Numbered from the stretch's first letter, positions 24,973-34,335 are shown. The stretch: DNA of 64,000 nt from Syntrophales bacterium (GCA_035363115.1 DAOSEM010000008.1:113774-177773); one strand, 5' to 3'. Notes: generated by a model from the sequence alone, not told the origin. Numbers and translations are program-made.

Positions 24973-27189
24973 ATGAAGAAAGGGCAGCTGGAGACCCCGT
25001 TTCGCCTGACGATCCTGTCGGTTCTCCTGGTGGCCACGGTTGTTCTTGCCGGCTGGATTGCGACGGAAACCCTGTGTGAACAGGCCCGCGATGAGATTGT
25101 CCGGGAGGGCGAGGCCGCGGCCCTGACCATCTCGGTCCTCTTGGATTCCGAGTGCGAGAGAATCGAGGGTGCCGTCGGGGCCATGGCCGGTTCCCCCCTG
25201 GTCGTTGCCGCCCTGACCGGAGGGAAGGATGCCGACATCGAGCAGGCCAACGCCGCCCTGGACCGGTTCAACACCAGCCTGAACGCCTCCGTTTCCTACC
25301 TGATGGACCGGGAGGGACGGACCATTGCTTCCTCCAACCGCCATGCCCCGGACCGTTACGTCGGGATGTCTTTCCAGTCCCGGCCCTATTTCCAGGATGC
25401 GATCCGGGGCCTCGGCGGCCGGTATTTCGGGATCGGCCTCACATCGGGGAAACGGGGATTTTTTGCCAGCCGGGCGGTGAGGGACCGGGACGGAACGATC
25501 GTCGGTGTCGCCGCCATGCAAAAAAACCTCGACACGACGGAGTCTTTCTTCGGCAAATATCCCCACTGTTACCTGATCGATCCGAACGGGATCATTTTTC
25601 TGTCGAGCCACCCAGGACGGGTTCTGAAGGCCCTGTGGCCGATCCCCGCACCATCGGCGGCGGCACTCACCGCCTCCGGGCAATTCGGAAAGCCGTCCTT
25701 CGAGGCCGTCTTTGACGGTGAGGTTGTCGAGGGGACGGAGATCGCCCTGGACGGGGAGGAATTCCTCGTCTCGAGGAAGGTCTTCAACAAGGACGGCTGG
25801 TCCGTCATTCTCTTCACTTCGATGAGGCAGATCGGAATCTACCGGACGGCGGGTGTCCTGCTCACGGTCGCCGTTCTTCTGCTCTTCACGGTCGTCCTGT
25901 CGATGGTTCACATGGTGAGCCGGTCCCGGCGGGACATCGCGTTCAAGGAGGAGCGGTTCCGGGAGCTTTTCGGAAACATGAGCAGCGGTGTGGTCGTGTA
26001 TGATGCCCTGCCCGACGGAATGGATTTTGTCGTCCGCGATCTCAACCGGTCCATGGAGAGGATCGGCAGGGTCCGAAAAGAGGCGGTCATCGGCATGAGC
26101 GTCCGGGACGTCTTCCCGGGCGTGCGGGGGATGGGCCTCCTGGACGTGTTCGTGCGCGTCTGGAGATCCGGGAAGCCGGAGCGGAACGGGGCATCGCTGT
26201 ACCGGGACGACCGTGTCTCCCTGTGGCTCGAGAGTTACGTCTACAGGCTTCCCTCCGGCGAGGTCGTGGCCGTCTGCGACGACGTCAGCGAACGCAAAGC
26301 GGCGGAGGATGCCCTCCAGCGGAGCGAGGAAAAGTACCGGGAGATCCTTGAAAACATGTCGGAGGGCTACCTGGAGACGGACCTCCGCGGAAACCTGACC
26401 TTCTTCAACCCGGCGGCCTGCGCGATGCTGAAGTGTTCCCCGGAGGAGTTGCGGGGGCTGAATTATCAGCGAATCATGGACATCGAGACGGCTCCGGAGG
26501 TCGCGGAGGCGTTCGGGAAAGTCTATCGGACCGGCGTCGGCCTCAGCCTCTTCGAATGCCGCCTGGTCCGGAAGGACGGCGTCACCGTTCATGCGGAGAC
26601 GTCCGTGAACCTGCGGAGGGACCCGGCGGGGAAGGCCGTCGGATTCAGCGGGATCGTCCGCGACATCTCGGAGCGGAAGCGCTTCGAGGAGGAGCTGCAC
26701 AGGCAGTCCGTTTCCGACGCGATGACGGGCCTGTTCAACCGGCGCGGCTTTGTGGCGCTGGCGGAGAAGCAGATGAAGATCGCCGCCCGGAACCGGATGG
26801 AGATCGTGCTCCTCTTCGCCGATATGGACGGCCTCAAGTGGATCAACGACAACCTGGGCCACAAGAAGGGCGACGAGGCGATCGTCGAGGCCGCCTCGGT
26901 CCTGAAGGAGGCTTTCCGGGAATCCGACATCATCGCCCGCGTGGGAGGGGATGAGTTCGTGGTTCTGGCGCTGGGGGCGTCCATGCAGAACACCGCTTCC
27001 ATCACCGGCCGCTTCGAGGAATGCCTCCGCGTTCACAACGCCCGCGAGGGCCGGGATTACAAAATATCCATCAGCATCGGCATGGTGCGGTGCGATCCGC
27101 AGGAGTCCGGCAATCTCGACGAGCTGATGACCCGGGCGGATACGCTCATGTACGAGCAGAAGAAGCAGAGGAAGGCCCAGCGGGTTTAG
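24973..27189 (+). CDS. Membrane-bound sensor diguanylate cyclase (Cache-PAS-PAS-GGDEF)
   Basis: A 738-residue signalling protein. Order: helix at about 13-33; a periplasmic Cache-like sensor to about residue 295 (SYLMDREGRTIASSNRH, FQSRPYFQDAI); a second helix near 297-318; two PAS domains (about 330-450 and 455-570, the second after EEKYREILENMSEGYLETD); and a C-terminal GGDEF domain with an intact RVGGDEFVV. The inhibitory I-site RESD sits five residues before GGDEF. It should make cyclic di-GMP in response to an extracytoplasmic ligand. It starts at 24973 behind AAAGGA and is convergent with nhaA, overlapping it by 4 bases. The ligand is unknown. Confidence 0.93.
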   Translation: MKKGQLETPFRLTILSVLLVATVVLAGWIATETLCEQARDEIVREGEAAALTISVLLDSECERIEGAVGAMAGSPLVVAALTGGKDADIEQANAALDRFNTSLNASVSYLMDREGRTIASSNRHAPDRYVGMSFQSRPYFQDAIRGLGGRYFGIGLTSGKRGFFASRAVRDRDGTIVGVAAMQKNLDTTESFFGKYPHCYLIDPNGIIFLSSHPGRVLKALWPIPAPSAAALTASGQFGKPSFEAVFDGEVVEGTEIALDGEEFLVSRKVFNKDGWSVILFTSMRQIGIYRTAGVLLTVAVLLLFTVVLSMVHMVSRSRRDIAFKEERFRELFGNMSSGVVVYDALPDGMDFVVRDLNRSMERIGRVRKEAVIGMSVRDVFPGVRGMGLLDVFVRVWRSGKPERNGASLYRDDRVSLWLESYVYRLPSGEVVAVCDDVSERKAAEDALQRSEEKYREILENMSEGYLETDLRGNLTFFNPAACAMLKCSPEELRGLNYQRIMDIETAPEVAEAFGKVYRTGVGLSLFECRLVRKDGVTVHAETSVNLRRDPAGKAVGFSGIVRDISERKRFEEELHRQSVSDAMTGLFNRRGFVALAEKQMKIAARNRMEIVLLFADMDGLKWINDNLGHKKGDEAIVEAASVLKEAFRESDIIARVGGDEFVVLALGASMQNTASITGRFEECLRVHNAREGRDYKISISIGMVRCDPQESGNLDELMTRADTLMYEQKKQRKAQRV

Positions 27190-28613
27190 GAGGTCCCGGC
27201 GGTTCCTCCGCCGGTTGCGCAGCCTGTGTCCGGCGCGGTGGAGCCTGGATGCCGGCTCCCTTTCTCCCTGGTTCCCCCGGCGAGGTACATCCAGGCAAAT
27301 CCGATCACCGCGGCCACAAGCGACGCCGAAAGGATTCCCAGCTTGGCCTTTTCAGCGAGGGACGGATCCCCGGGAAAGGCCAACTGGCTGATGAAGAGCG
27401 ACATGGTGAAGCCGATTCCGGCCAGCCAGGAGACCCCGCACAGGTGAATCCACCCGACACCCCTGGGAAGGACGGCCAGTCCGGTCCGGACGGCCAGCCA
27501 GCTTGCCCCGCTGATCCCGGCGAACTTGCCCAGGACAAGACCGAGCACCACCCCGAGGGTGACCGGGTCCGCCAGGGCCTCCCAGCCCTCGATGGTTGAG
27601 AAATCCACCCCCGCGTTGGCGAAGGCGAAGAGAGGAATCACTCCGAAAGTGACCCAGGGAGCGAGGGTGTGCTCGATCCTCTGCTGGGGAGATTGGACCG
27701 CAATGGCCTCTTTCTCCAGGGCTTCCGCGAGGGCGGCCATGCGAAGGCTGCTCAGGGGATTTCCCGAGGATTCGGGATCGCAGGTCTCGGCATGGAAGGC
27801 ATCCTTCAGCTCTTCCAGTGAGCGATCGAACTGTTCCGGCGTGTGGGCGGGCTTCGCGGGGATCGTGAAGGCCAGCAGGACGCCGCCGATGGTGGCGTGG
27901 ACACCCGACTTCAGAAGAAATATCCAGAGCAGGATCCCCGCCAGGACATAGGGAAGCGGATGCCGGATGCCTCCCCGGTTGAGCATCGTCAGGAACAGGA
28001 GCATGACGCCCGCCGAGCCCAGGCTCGCCCCGTCGATGGCCTGGGTGTAGAAGATGGCGATGACGAGGACCGCTCCCAGGTCGTCGACGATGGCGAGGGC
28101 GGTCAGAAAAATGATCACGTTCCGGGGAACCCGCCAGGCAAGCAATACGAGGATTCCCACAGCGAAGGCAATGTCCGTGGCCATGGGGATGCCCCAGCCC
28201 GCTGCAGCCGGTCCCGCCGGATTCAGCAGGAAGTAGATCAGCGCGGGTACAGCCATCCCGCCGGCCGCGGCCACCATCGGCAGGGCGGCGTCTTTCGGGC
28301 TCGAAAGCTCTCCCACCAGGAATTCCCGCTTCAACTCCAGTCCCACCAGCAGGAAGAACAGGGCCATGAGCCCCTCGTTGACCCAGTGATGGAGAGTGAG
28401 GCGAAGGAAAACCTCTCTGCCCGCCGTGATCCCGACGGTCTGCTCGAAAAGGTGGTGGATCCATCCGCCCCAGGGCGTATTGGCAAAGAGGATGGTGAAT
28501 ACGGTCGTCCCGATGAGCACGATTCCGCCCGCCGTGGTCTGCTTGAGAAAGCGCTCGAAGGGGCTCATGATGCGGCCGAAGAGTGTTTCCAGGGGGTAGG
28601 GTTTCAAATCCAT
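27186..28613 (-). CDS. nhaA: Na+/H+ antiporter NhaA
   Basis: A 475-residue NhaA with about twelve hydrophobic segments. The block GWGIPMATDIAFAVG and the following ALAIVDDLGAVLVIA carry the paired aspartates of the ion site (Asp163/Asp164 in E. coli). LFFLLVGLELKREF and SGVHATIGGVLLAF are also typical. It exchanges sodium for protons and so controls pH and sodium. The C-terminal end is extended and Gly/Thr-rich. It starts at 28613 after GGAGAG. It is on the opposite strand to the arn genes and has its own promoter with a leader of about 175 bases. Confidence 0.96.
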   Translation of the reverse strand: MDLKPYPLETLFGRIMSPFERFLKQTTAGGIVLIGTTVFTILFANTPWGGWIHHLFEQTVGITAGREVFLRLTLHHWVNEGLMALFFLLVGLELKREFLVGELSSPKDAALPMVAAAGGMAVPALIYFLLNPAGPAAAGWGIPMATDIAFAVGILVLLAWRVPRNVIIFLTALAIVDDLGAVLVIAIFYTQAIDGASLGSAGVMLLFLTMLNRGGIRHPLPYVLAGILLWIFLLKSGVHATIGGVLLAFTIPAKPAHTPEQFDRSLEELKDAFHAETCDPESSGNPLSSLRMAALAEALEKEAIAVQSPQQRIEHTLAPWVTFGVIPLFAFANAGVDFSTIEGWEALADPVTLGVVLGLVLGKFAGISGASWLAVRTGLAVLPRGVGWIHLCGVSWLAGIGFTMSLFISQLAFPGDPSLAEKAKLGILSASLVAAVIGFAWMYLAGGTREKGSRHPGSTAPDTGCATGGGTAGTS

Positions 28614-29053
28614 GAGGATCTCTCCGGGATGTCGGGGGAATGGTGCCGCCGGAGCACGGGGCGGCAGCCGGACGGGGCAAAACGCACACCTGCACCCGGG
28701 GGCGGAGTCTCTGTGCTGAAGGCCTCTTGTAAAGGGGGCCATGAACCCCCGTCCGCCCGGGATTGCTCTGCCGGCGGGTCTGCAAAGCAGTGGTTTCATA
28801 CCATAAAATGATGAAATATTCAAGGGATGGGGTCCCTTCCAGGCATGCGGCGGTGTGGTGGAGAGCCCGTCTCGAACAAAGCTCCGTTTGTCGACCGCGG
28901 CGAACCGGGAGAAGATGCCGGCTGGAGCGGATGTAGCCGGATTGCCGGGCGATTGCCGATAAGGGTTGCGCAAAGCGGTAAAAAATCGTAGAAGGCGGTT
29001 CCCGCCGGAACGGAATCGCGGGAAACCATTTCAGTTTTTTAGGGGACAAGGGC
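28614..29053. other. Divergent intergenic region with long nhaA leader
   Basis: The 440 bases separate divergent nhaA and the arn decarboxylase gene. The nhaA side holds a leader of about 175 bases rich in G/C runs that can form several stems, including GGGGGTTCATGGCCCCC on the minus strand (near 28735-28751). The rest, 28830-29040, holds no recognised gene; the ribosome site GGGGACAAGGGC precedes 29054. No plus-strand promoter is obvious. Confidence 0.5.
28795..28823 (-). promoter_or_regulatory. Sigma-70 promoter for nhaA
   Basis: On the minus strand TTGAAT (28818-28823) and TATGAA (28795-28800) are 17 bases apart, in an AT-rich patch that is rare in this GC-rich window. Transcription would start near 28788. 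Confidence 0.55.
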
Positions 29054-30085
29054 ATGGCAGCGAAGAAAATCCTGATTCTGGGCGTCAACGGCTTCATCGG
29101 CCACCACCTGACCAACAAGATCCTGGACGAGACGGACTGGCTGGTCTACGGCATGGACCTGGCGGAAGACCGGCTCGGCCGCGCCCTCAACAACCCGCGG
29201 TTCCAGTTCCTCGAGGGCGACATCGCCATCAACCGCGAGTGGATCGAGTACCACGTCAAGAAGTGCGACGTCGTCATGCCGCTGGTGGCCATCGCCACGC
29301 CGAAACTCTATGTGGAGGATCCCATCGGCGTCTACCAGCTTGACTTCGAGATGAACCTCAACGTCGTCAAGCAGTGCGTCAAGTACCACAAGCGAGTCGT
29401 GTTCCCCTCCACGTCGGAGGTCTACGGCGCCTGTGCGGACCCGGAGTTCAGTGAGGACGAGAGTTTTCTCACGGTGGGACCCATCCAGAAGGAGCGCTGG
29501 ATCTACTCGTGCTGCAAGCAGCTCCTGGACCGGGTCATTTATGCCTACGGCACCCGGGGGCACCTGGAGTTCACCCTGTTCCGCCCTTTCAACTGGGTGG
29601 GACCGCGCCTCGACTCCCTCGACACGGCCAAGGAGGGCAGTTCACGGGTGGTGACGCAGTTCATCGCGGAGCTGCTCATGCGACGGCCCATCACCCTCGT
29701 CGACGGCGGACACCAGAAGCGCTGCTTCACCTACGTGGACGACGGCATCGACGCGCTGATCCGGATCCTGGCGAACAGGGACGGCGCCTGCAAAAACGAG
29801 ATCATCAACATCGGCAACCCCACGAACGAGTGCTCCGTCCGGGAGCTGGCCCATCTCCTGAAGGGAATCTTCACGGAGCACCCGGACCACCGGAACGACG
29901 AGGCCTACTCGGAGATCATCGAGAAGCCCGCGGAGGACTTCTACGGCAAGGGATACCAGGACATCTACACCCGCAAGCCCAGCATCGAGAAGGCCCGGCG
30001 CCTGCTGGGCTGGGAGCCGAAGGTGAGCCTGGAGGAGTCGATGCGGCGGACGCTGTACTCGTTCCTGGAAGAGAACAAACTCTGA
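29054..30085 (+). CDS. UDP-glucuronic acid decarboxylase (ArnA C-terminal domain as a separate gene)
   Basis: A 343-residue short-chain dehydrogenase matching the C-terminal half of ArnA, which oxidatively decarboxylates UDP-glucuronate to UDP-4-keto-arabinose. The NAD loop is LGVNGFIGHHLTNKI, the catalytic Ser-Glu pair is in FPSTSEVYGAC, and the Tyr/Lys pair is in YSCCKQLLDR. FRPFNWVGPRLDSLD and QKRCFTYVDDGIDAL are strongly ArnA-like. It makes the substrate for ArnB. It is about 4.2 kb from the formyltransferase with which it is fused in E. coli. A repeat element follows its stop codon. Confidence 0.92.
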   Translation: MAAKKILILGVNGFIGHHLTNKILDETDWLVYGMDLAEDRLGRALNNPRFQFLEGDIAINREWIEYHVKKCDVVMPLVAIATPKLYVEDPIGVYQLDFEMNLNVVKQCVKYHKRVVFPSTSEVYGACADPEFSEDESFLTVGPIQKERWIYSCCKQLLDRVIYAYGTRGHLEFTLFRPFNWVGPRLDSLDTAKEGSSRVVTQFIAELLMRRPITLVDGGHQKRCFTYVDDGIDALIRILANRDGACKNEIINIGNPTNECSVRELAHLLKGIFTEHPDHRNDEAYSEIIEKPAEDFYGKGYQDIYTRKPSIEKARRLLGWEPKVSLEESMRRTLYSFLEENKL

Positions 30086-30092
30086 CAATCAA

Positions 30093-30214
30093 CAGGCTGT
30101 TGAAAAAGGGCGTCTGCTGTGTTGCCCTCATCCCGCTCCGCTCGACGTACGAGAGAGTACGACCCGCGGCGCGGGATTTCGGGCGCCTTGCATCCGGGCA
30201 TTTTTGAACAGCCC
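30093..30214. repeat. MITE-like palindromic repeat, family A, copy 1 (full length)
   Basis: About 122 bases bounded by imperfect inverted ends (CAGGCTGTTGAAAAA and TTTTTGAACAGCCC). The centre is CGTAC-GAGAGA-GTACG. Related copies lie at 38671 and 55725. The three copies keep the central CGTAC/GTACG arms but differ in the six loop bases, which argues for a conserved hairpin. No coding frame is shared. Confidence 0.8.
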
Positions 30215-30238
30215 GCCCCATAATTCCGGCAGGGGCGT

Positions 30239-30305
30239 CCCAATTGCTCCTCTGGAAACCCCCGGTCGCACCCCCACGAACATTGGTCGGGGCACGGGGG
30301 CTGCC
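30239..30305 (-). repeat. Dispersed intergenic repeat, family B, partial copy
   Basis: TTGCTCCTCTGGAAACCCCC, then CGAACATTGGTCGGG and GTGGGGGC-like sequence, repeat the first 60-70 bases of the copy at 30386 in the same orientation. This gives a local direct duplication of one end of the element. Confidence 0.7.
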
Positions 30306-30385
30306 ACGGGGGCTTCCGTTGTCGCGGACGTTTTTTCCCGCGTTCCCTTGTCGACTACCTGTCAGGCTGGAGGGATGGGAAAAAA

Positions 30386-30621
30386 GTCCTGATCGCTCCT
30401 CTGGAAACCCCCGGTCGCGCCCCCGCGAACATTGGTCGGGGAGTGGGGGCTTTCCAGAGCGCGAATAGCGGCTTTTTCGGGGTACCCTGCCGTCGCAACG
30501 TAGCACCCGCAAAGCCATCCGTCTCTGCGCCCCTGGGCGCGAGTTATGACTTTGCAGCGGAGCGAGACGCTGCAGGGTCGAAAAAACGCTCTTGAGCGCG
30601 AGGGAAGCCTCTCTCCCGCAA
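30386..30621 (-). repeat. Dispersed intergenic repeat, family B, copy 2
   Basis: The reverse complement of this stretch matches 10468-10701 along its whole length. Shared parts include the AAAAAGCCGCTATTCGCGC block, GCAAAGTCATAACTCGCG and the CGCTC-nn-GAGCG hairpin. The copies are in opposite orientation about 20 kb apart. Confidence 0.8.
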
Positions 30622-30700
30622 TGCTCGAACGTCGTGCGACCCGTCTCGATTCCTTGTGAAGCGGAAGGGTGGATGGATAAGTAAGGATAAGAGGAGGGTG

Positions 30701-31561
30701 ATGGATCCCGTCCTGGGCCTGAAAATCGATGTGGATACCTACCAGGGGATGAAGAACGGGGTACCCCGTCTCCTGGATATCCTCGGGGACTTCGGCCTGA
30801 AGGGGACCTTCTTTCTCAGCGTCGGCCCCGACGCCTCGGGTCGGGCGGTCCTCCAGCTCTTGAAGAATCCCCGGTTCCTCAAGAAGATGCTCCGGACGAA
30901 CGCTCCGGGGCTATATGGTTTCCGGACCGCACTCTACGGCACGCTCCTGCCGTCACCCATGATCGCCCTGTCTTTCCCGGGACACGTCCGGCGTATCCTG
31001 GACGGTGGACACGAGGTCCAGTTCCATGCCTGGGACCACCGGCGCTGGCAGGACGACCTCACGGAGAAATCCCGGGAGTGGATCGCGGACTGGTTCGAGC
31101 GGGGGATTGGGGGATTCCGGTCCCTCACGGGCCGGCTTCCGGAGGCCTTCGGCGCCCCGTCATGGAGGGTCGACGACCGGGTCCTTTCCGTCCTGGCCGG
31201 ATACCGGTTCGACTACCTGAGCTGCACCCGCGCGGCGGAGCCTTTCGTGTACGATACCCTGGGGATTCCCGAGATTCCTTCGAATCTTCCATGCTTCGAG
31301 GAGGCCGGCATCGAGGGGGCCACGGAGACGGTCCTTCGGGCCCTCCGGGGAGGGGGCCGCCACGTGCTTCCCGTTCACGCCGAGGCGGAGGGGGGCATCT
31401 GGGACCGGCCCTTCATGGACCTTCTCGAACGGATCCGGTCCGCCGGATGCCGTGTTGCTACCCTGGGGGAAATAAAAGAGGAACTGGATACCGCGACGCT
31501 GCTGCGGCGACGTCCCCGCCTGGAGCTTCTCCAGGGGCGGGCGTTTCCGTGTGCGGTCTGA
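30701..31561 (+). CDS. arnD: 4-deoxy-4-formamido-L-arabinose-phosphoundecaprenol deformylase ArnD
   Basis: A 286-residue NodB-type polysaccharide deacetylase. It begins MDPVLGLKIDVDTYQGM, where the paired Asp residues start the metal site, and has GTFFLSVGPDASGRA, GHEVQFHAWDHRRWQDDL (metal-binding His) and FGAPSWRVDDRVL, all features of ArnD. It removes the formyl group after ArnC so ArnT can transfer free aminoarabinose. The start at 30701 has GAGGAGGG upstream; a longer ATG at 30656 would read through repeat-like sequence. It is 615 bases from the decarboxylase gene because repeats lie between. Confidence 0.9.
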   Translation: MDPVLGLKIDVDTYQGMKNGVPRLLDILGDFGLKGTFFLSVGPDASGRAVLQLLKNPRFLKKMLRTNAPGLYGFRTALYGTLLPSPMIALSFPGHVRRILDGGHEVQFHAWDHRRWQDDLTEKSREWIADWFERGIGGFRSLTGRLPEAFGAPSWRVDDRVLSVLAGYRFDYLSCTRAAEPFVYDTLGIPEIPSNLPCFEEAGIEGATETVLRALRGGGRHVLPVHAEAEGGIWDRPFMDLLERIRSAGCRVATLGEIKEELDTATLLRRRPRLELLQGRAFPCAV

Positions 31562-31623
31562 GGGCGCGGGCTTTCGGGCGCATGCCGCCGGAACTCCACC
31601 CTTCATAAAAGAGAGGAACGAAC

Positions 31624-34335
31624 ATGAGAACAAATCGATGGATTGTCGCTGCCTTGTTCGCCGTTGTGCTGATCGTCCTGCCGATGGTCTCGTCGCTCAT
31701 CGACCTGTACGTCGACTGGCTCTTTTTCATGGAGACGGAGTACACGAGCGTCTTCACGAAGACCCTGGCGACACAGGTCGCCTCCGGATCCGTCCTCGCC
31801 CTGCTGTTCCTCGTCGTCGCGCTGGCAAACCTGTTCCTTGCCAATCGGATTGTGTTTCCCCCGCACACCCCATACCAGATCGGCGGTGCCCCCCTCCCGA
31901 TTCCTCCCGGGGCCGTGAAGGGGGTGCGCCTCATTATCACGGGCCTGATTCTGCTGTTTGCGATGGTCGTGGCGGGCAAGTGGGGGGCCTCCCTCTGGGA
32001 CGACATCCTGCTGTTCCTGAACGCCGGGACCGTCGGCATTAAAGATCCGGTCTTCGGAAACGACATCGGGTTTTATCTCTTTCAGTTTTCCCTTCTCGAT
32101 TCCTTCAAACAGGTCGTGGATTTCTGCCTGATCCTGACCGCCATCGTGACGGGGATTTTCTACTTCCTGGGCGGCGGTGTCCTGCTTACGCAGCGGCAGA
32201 TCCATGTCGATCCGCGGGTCACCCGGCACCTGGGAGTCCTGCTGGGCCTCCTGATTGTGAACATGGGCTTGGGCTTTTACCTCGATTCCCTGCGCATGCT
32301 CTACTCCGACCACGGGGTCGTCTTCGGGGCGAGCTACACCGACGTCCACGCCCGGCTCCTCGGATACCGGATCCTGACGGTGCTCACCCCCCTGGCCGGC
32401 ATCGGCGTGATCGCGGGAATCTTCCGGAAAAACATGAAGTGGGCGGCGGCTCCTCTGGGGCTCGTGTTTGTCGTGTATTTCCTGGGCATTGCGATCTACC
32501 CGGCGGTCCTGCAGAAATTCAAGGTGACCCCCAACGAACTGCTCCTGGAGACTCCCTTCATCGAGAACAACATCCGCATGACCCGGCTGGGCTACGACCT
32601 GGACCGTATCCAGGAGATTCCCTTCGATGTCGCCTACAACCTCACGGGCCGTGACATCGACCGGAACGATGCGACCATCCGGAACATCCGCCTCTGGGAC
32701 CATGCCCCGCTCTTGCGCACCTACAGCCAGTTGCAGCAGATCCGGACATACTACCGGTTCACGGACGTCGACAACGACCGCTACACCGTTGACGGGAAGT
32801 ACCTTCAGGTCATGCTGTCGCCGCGGGAGCTGTCCTACGCCGACCTGCCGAGCAAAACCTGGATCAACGAGCGGCTCATCTTCACCCACGGCAACGGACT
32901 GACCCTGGGGCCGGTGAGCCGGATCAGCAGGGAGGGGCTGCCGGAGTTCTTCATCAAGGACATCCCGCCTGTGGGGAGCACGGACCTGAAGGTGACACGC
33001 CCGGAAATCTATTACGGGGAGATGTCCAACGACTACGTTGTCGTGAAGACGAAGATCCCCGAGTTCAGCTACCCAACGCCGGAAGGAAACATCTATACCT
33101 CCTATGCCGGGAAAGGGGGGACGGAGACGGGTTCCCCGGCACGCCGGCTCCTCTTCTCCATGAAGTTCAAGACGGAGAAGATCTTCTTTTCCTCCGACAT
33201 CACCTCCGAGAGCCGGATCCTCATCTACCGGAACGTCCGGGAGCGGATCCGGAAAATCGCCCCCTTCCTCCTCTTCGACGCGGACCCTTACATGGTGATC
33301 GACGGGGAGGGAAAGCTGGTCTGGATGGTGGACGCCTATACGGCCTCGTCCCGGATGCCGTATTCGAAGCCGGCTCCCCGCAACAACCCCCTCGTGCGGA
33401 ACGCCAACTACATCCGGAACGCCGTCAAAGTCACCGTGGACGCCTATGACGGCAACGTTCTCTTCTATGTCAGCGATCCCGGTGACAGCATCATCCAGGC
33501 CTACATGCGGATCTTTCCGAAGCTGTTCCGGAGCCTGGAGGAGATGCCCGCCGTCCTGAAGCGCCACATCCGGTATCCCCAGTCGCTCCTGCAGCTCCAG
33601 GCCTCCCTGTACACGGCCTACCACATGACGGATCCGAAGGTGTTCTACAACAAGGAAGACCTCTGGGACGTCCCGGTTTTCAACGATAAATACATGCAGC
33701 CGTACTACACCATCATGAGGCTGCCCGATGCGAAGAAGGAGGAGTACATCCTTCTCCTTCCCTACACGCCGGCCAAGCGGGACAATCTGGCGGCGTGGCT
33801 GGCGGCGCGCTGCGACGCCCCCGAGTACGGAAAGCTCGTGGTTTACACCTTTCCCCGGGACCGGCTCATCTTCGGGCCCAAGCAGGTGGATGCGCGGATC
33901 AACCAGGATTCCTATATTTCCCAGCAGCTGACCCTCTGGAGCCAGCACGGCTCCAGGGTGATCCGGGGAAGCCTGCTGGTCATCCCCATCGAGCGGTCCC
34001 TCCTGTACGTGCAGCCGCTGTACCTTGCCGCCTCGGACGCGGTTGGACTGCCGGAGCTCAGGCGGGTCATCGTCGCCTACGAGAACGAAGTGGTCATGGA
34101 GGAGAACCTCGACCTGGCCCTGCAGCGGCTCTTCGGGGCACGGAGGGCGGCGGTCGCCTCCGCGGCGGCGGGAGCGCCCCCGGCGGCGGACAGGCAGGCA
34201 TCCCTCCGGGACCTGGCGGCGGAGGCCATGAAGAACTATCAGCGGGCCCTGGAGATGCAGCGACAGGGCAACTGGGCGGGTTACGGGGAGGAGATCCGGA
34301 AGCTGGAACAGGTCCTGAAAAAAATGGCCAATTGA
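31624..34335 (+). CDS. UPF0182 family membrane protein (COG1615)
   Basis: A 903-residue protein of unknown function. The N-terminal third has about seven hydrophobic segments (first at 7-27); then comes a large soluble domain with family blocks such as FKVTPNELLLETPFIENNI, RNIRLWDHAPLLRTYSQLQQIR and RYPQSLLQLQASLYTAYHM. The C-terminus, after a low-complexity alanine/proline linker, ends in a short amphipathic helix (AMKNYQRALEMQRQGNWAGY). It should sit in the inner membrane with the large domain probably outside. It follows arnD by 62 bases and precedes a YqaA-type gene. I can assign no function. Confidence 0.92.
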   Translation: MRTNRWIVAALFAVVLIVLPMVSSLIDLYVDWLFFMETEYTSVFTKTLATQVASGSVLALLFLVVALANLFLANRIVFPPHTPYQIGGAPLPIPPGAVKGVRLIITGLILLFAMVVAGKWGASLWDDILLFLNAGTVGIKDPVFGNDIGFYLFQFSLLDSFKQVVDFCLILTAIVTGIFYFLGGGVLLTQRQIHVDPRVTRHLGVLLGLLIVNMGLGFYLDSLRMLYSDHGVVFGASYTDVHARLLGYRILTVLTPLAGIGVIAGIFRKNMKWAAAPLGLVFVVYFLGIAIYPAVLQKFKVTPNELLLETPFIENNIRMTRLGYDLDRIQEIPFDVAYNLTGRDIDRNDATIRNIRLWDHAPLLRTYSQLQQIRTYYRFTDVDNDRYTVDGKYLQVMLSPRELSYADLPSKTWINERLIFTHGNGLTLGPVSRISREGLPEFFIKDIPPVGSTDLKVTRPEIYYGEMSNDYVVVKTKIPEFSYPTPEGNIYTSYAGKGGTETGSPARRLLFSMKFKTEKIFFSSDITSESRILIYRNVRERIRKIAPFLLFDADPYMVIDGEGKLVWMVDAYTASSRMPYSKPAPRNNPLVRNANYIRNAVKVTVDAYDGNVLFYVSDPGDSIIQAYMRIFPKLFRSLEEMPAVLKRHIRYPQSLLQLQASLYTAYHMTDPKVFYNKEDLWDVPVFNDKYMQPYYTIMRLPDAKKEEYILLLPYTPAKRDNLAAWLAARCDAPEYGKLVVYTFPRDRLIFGPKQVDARINQDSYISQQLTLWSQHGSRVIRGSLLVIPIERSLLYVQPLYLAASDAVGLPELRRVIVAYENEVVMEENLDLALQRLFGARRAAVASAAAGAPPAADRQASLRDLAAEAMKNYQRALEMQRQGNWAGYGEEIRKLEQVLKKMAN

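Larger units (their letters stand above)
30215..30700. other. Repeat-filled intergenic region before arnD
   Basis: After the family A repeat the gap up to arnD is made mostly of family B repeat: a short partial unit at 30239-30305 and a longer unit at 30386-30621. Between them is GC-rich sequence with no recognised gene. The ribosome-binding site GAGGAGGG lies just before 30701. Confidence 0.65.

Noticed and set aside
23860..27036. Open frame of over 1000 codons on the minus strand across the formyltransferase and GGDEF genes
   Set aside because: Shadow of two well-identified plus-strand genes; no family features.
30215..30640. CRISPR array
   Set aside because: The repeats are two unequal copies of a longer element, not regularly spaced short repeats, and no cas gene is present.
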